From contig CAMIFA010000001.1 in NCBI GenBank assembly GCA_946221495.1, positions 25,573-89,572 of the forward strand: DNA of 64,000 nt, given 5' to 3'. Position 1 is the stretch's first letter; each line of letters begins with the position of its first letter. Below, piece after piece: positions 52,198 through 59,805 of the stretch. The notes below the pieces were generated by a model. That model did no database searches and was not told the DNA's origin. It worked only from the letters and a program-made list of their open reading frames with translations. Source of the DNA: an uncultured cyanobacterium. Lineage in GTDB: Bacteria > Cyanobacteriota > Cyanobacteriia > Cyanobacteriales > Chroococcidiopsidaceae. Made by a program: the position numbers and the translations under genes.

Positions 52198-54603
52198 GTG
52201 GCTAAGTTAGTTGTCTTTAAGCTAGGGGATGGCAGCTTTGAGCAGGGGTTTCCGGTAACATTACAGATCGGAGAAGACGGCGATCGCCCCGAAACCGAAG
52301 TCCCAGGCAAACTACCTCCAGCTCCAGAAATTCCTCAACATTACAATTGCTGGCGATCGGCTTACCATCGTTTAGGTTTACGTTCTCGACTAGAAGCCAA
52401 TGCTGGGCAATTGACCAATATCTCAATCAGCGAGGACTGTGTAGCAGCAGTTGCAGTGTTATGCGACAGTCTAAATGCCTGGCTCCACTCGGAGTCATTC
52501 CGTCGCCCTAGAGAAACATTGCTAGCAAATTTAATGCCCTGCGAGGAAGTGCGGGTAATTTTACAAACTGAAGATAGATTACTACAGCGATTACCCTGGC
52601 ATCTGTGTGATTTGTTCAAGCCCTACAAGGCGGAAATTGCTCTCAGTGCTCCAGCTTATGAACGGGTAAAACAAGTAGCGCCTACTAAACCTCAGGTAAG
52701 AATCCTGGCAATTTTGGGTAACAGTGAGGGAATTGATATCCAAGCAGATCGAGCAATGCTGGAGAACTTACCGAATGCAAAAGTAAAGTTTCTGGTGGAG
52801 CCAAAGCGCCAAGAGCTAACTGATCAGCTATGGAGTCAAGGTTGGGACATTTTGTTTTTCGCAGGGCATAGTGCGAGTCAAACTATTCCCCAACAGAGGC
52901 TACGCTCCCCTGATAAAGAAATTGGTCATATTTGGATTAATCAAACGGATAGTTTAACAATTCGTGATTTAAATTATGCTCTGAAAACAGCCGTAGAACA
53001 CGGTTTAAAACTAGCAATTTTTAACTCTTGCGATGGCTTGGGATTAGCACGAGAGCTAGGTAATTTGCAAATTCCGCAAGTGGTTGTCATGCGGGAACCT
53101 GTGCCGGATCGGGTTGCCCAAGAATTTTTAATGTGTTTTCTGAAAGCCTTTGCTGGGGGTGAATCTTTTTATTTAGCGGTGCGGGAAGCACGGGAAAGAT
53201 TGCAGAGTATCGAAGATCAATTTCCTTGTGCAACTTGGCTACCGATAATTTACCAAAATCCGGCGGAAGTGCCACCGAAGTGGAAAGACTTGCGGGGAGA
53301 GGAAAGTGTTAGCGATCGCCCTCAGCAGCGTCGTCCAGTACCAACTAGGCATATCTTTAGCAAAGCGCTCTTAGCAAGTGTAGTAATTACGTCTTTGGTA
53401 GTTGGGGTGCGGCAACTAGGAATGCTGCAATCGTTGGAACTACAAGCTTTTGATCATCTCAATCAATTACGACCGATAGAAGGACCAGATCCGCGCCTAT
53501 TAGTAGTAAGTGTTACTGAAGCCGATATCCAAGCTCAAAATCAGGAAATGGGGCAAGGTTCGTTATCGGATTATTCCCTGCTACGACTTTTGCTGAAATT
53601 AGAGAAGTATCAACCGCGAGCGATCGGCTTAGATATCTATCGTCCTTTGGCAGTACAGCCAAATTATCCAGATTTAAAAACTGATCTGCGTCAGAATAAT
53701 TCCTTAGTTGCAGTCTGCAAAGTCAGCGATCCTGATACTGATGAACTCGGTGTTGCCTCCCCGCCGGAAATTCCTAAAGAACGCTTGGGCTTTAGTGATG
53801 TGATTGCAGACAATGATAATAATACTGTGCGTCGCCAGATATTACATCTCACTCCACCCCTGACATCGCGTTGTAGTACCAAGTATGCTTTTAGCCTCCA
53901 ACTTGCACTGCGCTATTTAGATACAAAAGGGATTAAAACAGAAGTTACAGAAGGAAACCTAAAGTTAGGTAACGTTGTTTTAAGGCGATTGCAATCTCAC
54001 ACTGGTGGCTACAAAAACATTGATGATCGCGGTTATCAATTATTGCTTAATTACCGTCCCTTCCGTTCCCTAGAAGACATTGCCCCGCAAGTGACGCTGC
54101 AAGACATCCTCAACGATCGCATTAGTCCAGATTTAGTCAAGGAACTCAAGAATCGGATCGTGATTATTGGCGTGACTGCGCCTAGTGCTAGTGATTATTG
54201 GTTTACACCCTATAATGCTGGTCAGCAGCCATTTCAAAAGCAAATACCAGGAGTATTTCTGCAAGCGCAGATGGTGAGTCAAATTATCAGCGCTGTTTTG
54301 GACAAGCGACCTTTACTTTGGGTTTGGCATGGGTGGAGTGAAGTTTTGTGGATTTGGGGTTGGGCGATAGTAGGAGGATTTTTTGCCCTACGCTTGCGGT
54401 CATTACTATATTTAACAATTGCGATCGCACTTGCTCTAGGAACTTTATCCAGTATGTGCTTTCTAATCTTGCTTAATGGTGGTTGGATTCCGCTTGTACC
54501 GTCAGCTTTAGTTTTAGTAATTACTGCTAGCAGTGTAGCGGTCTACAAGTTTGGCGATCATAACAGCAGTAAGCCTCTAGGCTCAAAACTACAACTTAGA
54601 TAA
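52198..54603 (+). CDS. CHAT caspase-like domain plus CHASE2 sensor membrane protein
   Basis: 801 residues from a GTG with AAGGGA upstream. The N-terminal CHAT domain (about 95-360) has the dyad context LFFAGHSAS (His near 223) and IFNSCDGLG (Cys near 277), so it may be proteolytic. A transmembrane helix (about 390-408) leads to a CHASE2 domain (about 412-690; LQAFDHLNQLRPIEGPDPRLLVVSV) that should face the periplasm. Two or three further helices close the protein. The topology links an outside sensor to an inside protease. It sits 29 bp after DUF1822 and 11 bp before DUF928. Confidence 0.92.
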   Translation: MAKLVVFKLGDGSFEQGFPVTLQIGEDGDRPETEVPGKLPPAPEIPQHYNCWRSAYHRLGLRSRLEANAGQLTNISISEDCVAAVAVLCDSLNAWLHSESFRRPRETLLANLMPCEEVRVILQTEDRLLQRLPWHLCDLFKPYKAEIALSAPAYERVKQVAPTKPQVRILAILGNSEGIDIQADRAMLENLPNAKVKFLVEPKRQELTDQLWSQGWDILFFAGHSASQTIPQQRLRSPDKEIGHIWINQTDSLTIRDLNYALKTAVEHGLKLAIFNSCDGLGLARELGNLQIPQVVVMREPVPDRVAQEFLMCFLKAFAGGESFYLAVREARERLQSIEDQFPCATWLPIIYQNPAEVPPKWKDLRGEESVSDRPQQRRPVPTRHIFSKALLASVVITSLVVGVRQLGMLQSLELQAFDHLNQLRPIEGPDPRLLVVSVTEADIQAQNQEMGQGSLSDYSLLRLLLKLEKYQPRAIGLDIYRPLAVQPNYPDLKTDLRQNNSLVAVCKVSDPDTDELGVASPPEIPKERLGFSDVIADNDNNTVRRQILHLTPPLTSRCSTKYAFSLQLALRYLDTKGIKTEVTEGNLKLGNVVLRRLQSHTGGYKNIDDRGYQLLLNYRPFRSLEDIAPQVTLQDILNDRISPDLVKELKNRIVIIGVTAPSASDYWFTPYNAGQQPFQKQIPGVFLQAQMVSQIISAVLDKRPLLWVWHGWSEVLWIWGWAIVGGFFALRLRSLLYLTIAIALALGTLSSMCFLILLNGGWIPLVPSALVLVITASSVAVYKFGDHNSSKPLGSKLQLR

Positions 54604-54614
54604 GGAGGTTACTT

Positions 54615-55454
54615 ATGCAGAAGCACACATACACGAGCGCGATCGCACTTGCACTTGTTAGCCTCACAAGCTATAGCACCCCAGCTATAGCACAGTCTAA
54701 TGTTGCAATTAATTATCTCAATTTACAAGTCGACTTTCAACAACCACGCTTACCAGATAATGGCGCTCCTACGGGACGACGTAAAGGCGCAGCCGGACGT
54801 GGCAATAACTGCGCTTTTGCTCCACCGCTTACTGCCTTAGTACCTCAGTCTGAGAGCGCTCAAGATGGCGGAAAAATAACGTATGTCTGGGGGAAAACGA
54901 TTGCTGAACGTCCTACCTTCTGGTTTTATGTTCCTGACTTCCAAACATCTTTAATCTCTGCTGAGTTTGTGCTACAGGATGGCGAAGATGATGTTTACCG
55001 AACTCCTGTTATCCTGCCTAAAGTTCCAGGTATTGCTAGCATTCGCCTACCATCGACAGTAATGCCGCTAAAAGTTGGCAAAATGTATCAATGGTTTTTG
55101 AAAGTTAATATTAATTGTGCGTCACCGGAACTATCTAGTGTTAAAGATTATGTTGAAGGGTGGGTAGTGCGAGTTACACCCAACCGAAACTTAGTTAATC
55201 AACTAAAAACAGCAACACCACAACAGCAAATTGCTCTTTACGCGGCTAACGGTATTTGGTACGAAGCTTTGACGAGCCTAGCCGAGCTGCGTTCAGTTGA
55301 TACAAGCAATGCGCTCCTACAGAATAATTGGACTGACTTGTTGCACTCAGTTGGCTTAAGCGACGTTGCCTCGGAGCCGATTGTCCAATGCTGTACCTTT
55401 GATAAAGCTTATTCTTACGAAGAGCGGACTATCCAGCGCATTCGCCATGACTAA
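54615..55454 (+). CDS. DUF928 exported protein
   Basis: 279 residues. Signal peptide MQKHTYTSAIALALVSLTSY ending at AIAQ (about residue 26). GAPTGRRKGAAGRGNNC, LTALVPQ, ERPTFWFYVP, and the C-terminal ANGIWYEALTSLAELR identify DUF928, frequent in cyanobacteria next to CHAT and TPS genes. A perfect AAGGAGG, overlapping the CHAT-CHASE2 stop, precedes the ATG. It is probably periplasmic. The role is unknown. It converges with the TPR-CHAT gene, with only 5 bp between stops. Confidence 0.92.
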   Translation: MQKHTYTSAIALALVSLTSYSTPAIAQSNVAINYLNLQVDFQQPRLPDNGAPTGRRKGAAGRGNNCAFAPPLTALVPQSESAQDGGKITYVWGKTIAERPTFWFYVPDFQTSLISAEFVLQDGEDDVYRTPVILPKVPGIASIRLPSTVMPLKVGKMYQWFLKVNINCASPELSSVKDYVEGWVVRVTPNRNLVNQLKTATPQQQIALYAANGIWYEALTSLAELRSVDTSNALLQNNWTDLLHSVGLSDVASEPIVQCCTFDKAYSYEERTIQRIRHD

Positions 55455-55459
55455 TGACA

Positions 55460-58084
55460 CTACAGCCAATTTCCCACCAAGACATAAGCTCCCCAATAAC
55501 CAGGACGACTGTAATTAGGATACTTCTTTAATAAAGTTAGTTGAGCACGACGCAGGGCTTCGGCTTTAGTTACTTTAGCTGCTAACTGTTGATAGAATTC
55601 ACCGATAAAGACGGCAGTGGCTTGATCGTCTATCTGCCACAGAGACGCTAGCGTACTACGCGCCCCAGCTCTTACGGATACGCCAGCGAGTCCCAAAGCA
55701 GCACGTTTATCTCCAGCTGCTGTCTGGCAAGCACTAAGAACTAGTAATTCAATAGGATTGGGACTTTGTCTAGTCCGGAGTAAATTGTCTAATTGGTTAA
55801 CATTTATTCGACCATCCGAGGCAAGGATGTATGTATTCTTGGCTTGGGAACTAAATTGCCCATGAGTAGCAAGATGAATGATATTAAAAGGCGATGAGTT
55901 GATTTCATTCGCCAGCGCCTTGCTGGTGAACTTTTGATCGAGAAGCTCACTGATTGATACCCCAGAGCGCTTAATTAAGTTAAATTCCGACTTGACTGCG
56001 GGTAGCGGCGGATAGGGAGAGTTGGGAGGGGCAACGCTTAGTCCGGCAGCTAAAGCTTTTAAACGCTCCCTCTGTAAAGGTTTGGGGTCTAATAGTTGTA
56101 AACCTAGACTTAAGGCTACAGCGTACTTCTCTACTAAATATTGTTTGCCGTCATAGAGGACTGCCATGGGGATATTCCGCAAAGAACCATCTAAAACAAA
56201 TACTAAGGTATTAACTTTGCTCTGCTGCAAATTTAGTTCGGCGGGTTTAATTAACCAACTGTATACTTGTTGAGCTAAAGCTTTAACATCTTTGCTGGTG
56301 TCAGGTTCTGTGAGCTTTTGCTGCAACTCCTCTAGAGTTTGTTCGACTTTATTTTGAGATGCATTAATTGTGTAATGCTGTAACGGTTGCTGGGGAATCT
56401 TGAGAATAACTTCTAAGCGATCGCCCAAAATAATTGGATAAATAACTGCCGCCGTAGGATTATCCTGTTCAATTACTTGATCAATTAGCACTGATTTAGC
56501 TTCTAAACACGCTTCCCGAAAGAAATTGTCTAGTTCCGCTAATTGCAGAGATTCGATTGTATTGCGAGCTTGAATTAAGTTTTGTTGGCTAGGTTGACTG
56601 CCTGGTTGCAAGAGTAAATCAACTAACTCTCGATACACAGGTTCTACTTCATCCCGAAAAGAAAACTGAATTTCGGGGTTAACAGCAACTAAATCACTAC
56701 GCAACAACTTTAAGTTATCGACTGCTTGAGTGTAAGAGGCGATCGCACCTTGAGGATCTCCCTGACTTTTCAGTAACCTGCCTAACTGCCACTGCCAACG
56801 ATAGGCAATATCTGGCGCATTAATCGACTGGGCAAGTAGCAGCGCTTGCTGAGTAAGATTTTTGGCGATTACTAATTGCTGATTTTGTTCATACAATCCT
56901 CCCAGAGTACCAAGGGCATAAGCTTCTGCGCGTTGATCTCCTAGGTTTTTTGCTTGTTGCACAGATGTGGCTAAAGCTTGGGCAATAGGTAGGGAGTTAG
57001 GAATGCTTTTATTGCCTGCTACAACGTCTTTATCTAATTTCATCAAACTCTGGGCAAATTCAATCTGGGCGTAGATTGATTTACTACTCAAAGGTAACGC
57101 GGTAATTTGATCTGCAATTTGGGGCGATAACGCTTGTGCAGCGCTCAACTCATTCATTTCTAGTAAAAGGCTAAGTTGATTTAATTGAGCTTGGATTTTT
57201 GTGATTGCAGACGAGGATGAAGTTGCAGCTTGTTCATAGAACGTTAATGCTGTTTTAGTGTTTTGCTGAGTTCTGGCTGTATTACCCAAACTGAATAAGG
57301 CAGCAGAAATATCGGCGGCGGATTTCAGCTTTTGTGCCAAGGTTAAACTTTGCTGTAATATCTGCTGTGACTGCTCTAAATCTCCAACTATGCGGAGAGT
57401 ATTGCCTAAACTGCGTAAGCCAGCAACCTTAAGTAAAGAGTCTGGTTGTTTTTGGAGAATTTGATTTACAGAGTTGAGTGTGATTAAAGCCCGACGGTAA
57501 AGCCCTAACGCTGCCATTGCTTGAGCTTGATTAATTTGGCTGCGAGTTACTCCAATACGATCGCCTGCTTGAGTATAGGTAGCGTCCGCTTGTTGCCAGG
57601 TGGTTAAAGCTTGTTGAGCTTGTCCTTGTGCTAACTGGAGAGTACCTTGAGTATTTAAAGCTTGAGCAAGAATCTGAATTCGCGCGGGATTATCTAGGTT
57701 TTGGGTTTTTAATATATTTAAGCTTTGGGCGATCGCTTTACTTGCTTGTTGCCATTGTCCGATTTGTTGATAAGCCAAGGAAAGATTACTCAACACTGAA
57801 GCTTGATTCAGCACATTCTTTTGATCTGCATAGAGTTGTGCCGCTTGTTGCCAAATCTTCACCGCTTGGGGAAATTGTTCTGCTTCGTATAGTTTTCTAC
57901 CTTGTTGTACAAGCTGCGTAGGAGCAACAGATCCCCCCAACGGGGGGATCTCCGTAGGAACGCTTGCCCAAGCCTGTGAGCCGCTTGCGCCTAGTGACAA
58001 CATCAAAATTAGACTTCCTCCCGAAGAAACTAGCTTCAGAAGGGGCTGGACACTATGGAAAAATACACACCGTTTTCTTGCCAT
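55460..58084 (-). CDS. Exported TPR-CHAT protein (caspase-like)
   Basis: 874 residues. A signal peptide or anchor (about 12-40) is followed by at least six TPR-like units (about 58-440; GRKLYEAEQFPQAVKIWQQA, ALGTLGGLYEQNQQLVIAK) and a C-terminal CHAT domain (about 590-870). The dyad is HLATHGQF (His near 740) and VLSACQTAAGD (Cys near 783), followed by GLAGVSVRAGARSTLASLW. This is the classical TPR-CHAT layout. It begins inside the transporter gene (49-bp overlap) with AAGGGAAAG upstream. Export is an inference from the N-terminus. Confidence 0.93.
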   Translation of the reverse strand: MARKRCVFFHSVQPLLKLVSSGGSLILMLSLGASGSQAWASVPTEIPPLGGSVAPTQLVQQGRKLYEAEQFPQAVKIWQQAAQLYADQKNVLNQASVLSNLSLAYQQIGQWQQASKAIAQSLNILKTQNLDNPARIQILAQALNTQGTLQLAQGQAQQALTTWQQADATYTQAGDRIGVTRSQINQAQAMAALGLYRRALITLNSVNQILQKQPDSLLKVAGLRSLGNTLRIVGDLEQSQQILQQSLTLAQKLKSAADISAALFSLGNTARTQQNTKTALTFYEQAATSSSSAITKIQAQLNQLSLLLEMNELSAAQALSPQIADQITALPLSSKSIYAQIEFAQSLMKLDKDVVAGNKSIPNSLPIAQALATSVQQAKNLGDQRAEAYALGTLGGLYEQNQQLVIAKNLTQQALLLAQSINAPDIAYRWQWQLGRLLKSQGDPQGAIASYTQAVDNLKLLRSDLVAVNPEIQFSFRDEVEPVYRELVDLLLQPGSQPSQQNLIQARNTIESLQLAELDNFFREACLEAKSVLIDQVIEQDNPTAAVIYPIILGDRLEVILKIPQQPLQHYTINASQNKVEQTLEELQQKLTEPDTSKDVKALAQQVYSWLIKPAELNLQQSKVNTLVFVLDGSLRNIPMAVLYDGKQYLVEKYAVALSLGLQLLDPKPLQRERLKALAAGLSVAPPNSPYPPLPAVKSEFNLIKRSGVSISELLDQKFTSKALANEINSSPFNIIHLATHGQFSSQAKNTYILASDGRINVNQLDNLLRTRQSPNPIELLVLSACQTAAGDKRAALGLAGVSVRAGARSTLASLWQIDDQATAVFIGEFYQQLAAKVTKAEALRRAQLTLLKKYPNYSRPGYWGAYVLVGNWL
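57930..57950. repeat. Perfect palindrome inside the TPR-CHAT coding sequence
   Basis: Arms GATCCCCCC and GGGGGGATC with a 3-nt loop AAC. It lies just after the signal peptide codons and encodes IPPLGGS-like sequence. It may be a repeat insertion. Confidence 0.8.
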
Positions 58085-59805
58085 GTTCTTTCCCTTGTAG
58101 ATATATCAACCAAAGGAATACCCCAGTCTATGCGGGCAGTCAGGCGATCGCCTAATTGAAAGCGTAAGCCAAGACCTAAAGACACTAAGGTATTATTATC
58201 AGGGTTAGCTCCCCCTGAATTCCAAGCAGTACCAAAATCGACAAATGGGGTAAGCTGCACAATCAATCGCCGCCGTGATTGACGGTAAATCGGCAACCGC
58301 ACTTCCGCAGAAACAAGTGCGCCATTATCAGCTAAAAGGGCATCTTGACGATAACCCCGCACACTCTCTATGCCACCTAAGCCGAACTGTTCGATGGGAA
58401 CAAGTTGATCAGGAGACAATTGCACATCACCACGCACTAATAGCAATGTATCTGGAGCCAACAAACGCACCCACTGTGCTTGTCCCCGCCACGCGAGGAA
58501 GCGGCTATCAGGAGCATCTGTGTTGATTGTGGCATCAAAAGCACCGATGCCGATGTTAAATTGCGATCGCGCCGCGATCACTTCACGGCTATTGCGACTC
58601 GTCCATTCTTGAAAGAATTGCAGTGCAGAAATGCGGGTGCGTCCCTGTTCATCTGCTCCTGGTGAAAGTTCACTAGGAGGCACATTAAAATTCTCTAAAA
58701 CTGAAGATGTGATCTCGCTTTCACGTCGTGCAGCAGTTATCCCCAGGGCAAATTCTTGAGTGGGAGTTTGGGAGATTGGCTGGCGCAGTGTTAGTTCGTA
58801 GTAGCGCGAATCGCCATTAATATCGAGGGTGTTGAATGGAGGTTCAATTACATCGCTGTTTGTATCACCATAAGCGAAACTTAGAGTGCCATTGCTAGAA
58901 TTAACAGGTAAGGTATAGCTAGCATCTAGCCCATCGCTACCATCAGTATTGGTATATCCCAAGCTTAAACCATCCCCTAGTCCGAGTAAGTTAGCCTCGT
59001 TTAGTTGAGCGCGGCGGCGGAAGCTACCGACACTAGGCGATCGCCCGTTATCTGCTACAAGTTGAGGATTAAAAGTCTTTGCCTCTGTGACGGCAATTTC
59101 TAATACACTGGTTCCGGGGCGCGTTCCTGCGGTTAATTCCGCAGAGAGATTTTGAATTAAAGGATTGAGTTGCAGTAGTTGCAGTGCTTCTAGCAAGCGC
59201 TTTTGATTTAGGGGAATGGATGTGGGTAGGCGCGATCGCACATAGCTAGGTTTTAACCTGCGCGTACCAGTTACATTAATTGCTTCCAAACTACCTTCAA
59301 CTACCTGAATTTTTACCACGCCTCCCCGCAGCGTTTGCGGTGGAATCAGAGCGCCAGAGGTGATGTAACCAGAGTCAATGTAGAGTTGGGTAATCGCAGA
59401 ACGAGCTTGGAACAGTTGAGTGAATGCGATCGGTTTATTGGTATATGGAGCAAGTACAGCGTCTAATTCTTGGGGGCTGAATACGGTACTGCCAACTACC
59501 TCAAAGCGTTTCACAGTGATATTTTCTGGAACTTTACCAGGGATTGGCGCAGGAGATGTGGGAGTCTGAGGCGGAGTTAATAATTCTTCTGGCGGTGGTA
59601 GCGGCTCAGGTATTTGCGGTTGCGCCTCAGTTGGTTCCGCAGGCGGTAGGATGTCTTGAGGCGGCGGCGGTGGTGCGGGCAGTTGATCAGGGTTAGGAGT
59701 TTGCGCTTTTAGAGATTCAGCAGTCATACCACTGAGTAACACAACCAAACTGATTTGCAACCAGAATTGGCGAATGCAATGGCGTGGCGGCATTCTATGA
59801 CGCAT
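58036..59805 (-). CDS. ShlB/FhaC/HecB-family outer-membrane transporter (TPSB)
   Basis: 589 residues; either the ATG at 59805 or the one at 59793 starts it. Signal peptide (about 13-35), a long proline-rich linker (about 38-95), a POTRA segment (about 97-170; VKRFEVVGSTVFSPQELDAV), and a barrel with the Omp85 signature ESVRGYRQD (about 475) and a final phenylalanine. It exports the TPSA protein encoded just upstream. Its start overlaps that gene's end by 11 bp and its end overlaps the TPR-CHAT start by 49 bp, so the three are one operon. Confidence 0.95.
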   Translation of the reverse strand: MRHRMPPRHCIRQFWLQISLVVLLSGMTAESLKAQTPNPDQLPAPPPPPQDILPPAEPTEAQPQIPEPLPPPEELLTPPQTPTSPAPIPGKVPENITVKRFEVVGSTVFSPQELDAVLAPYTNKPIAFTQLFQARSAITQLYIDSGYITSGALIPPQTLRGGVVKIQVVEGSLEAINVTGTRRLKPSYVRSRLPTSIPLNQKRLLEALQLLQLNPLIQNLSAELTAGTRPGTSVLEIAVTEAKTFNPQLVADNGRSPSVGSFRRRAQLNEANLLGLGDGLSLGYTNTDGSDGLDASYTLPVNSSNGTLSFAYGDTNSDVIEPPFNTLDINGDSRYYELTLRQPISQTPTQEFALGITAARRESEITSSVLENFNVPPSELSPGADEQGRTRISALQFFQEWTSRNSREVIAARSQFNIGIGAFDATINTDAPDSRFLAWRGQAQWVRLLAPDTLLLVRGDVQLSPDQLVPIEQFGLGGIESVRGYRQDALLADNGALVSAEVRLPIYRQSRRRLIVQLTPFVDFGTAWNSGGANPDNNTLVSLGLGLRFQLGDRLTARIDWGIPLVDISTRERTWQENGVYFSIVSSPF

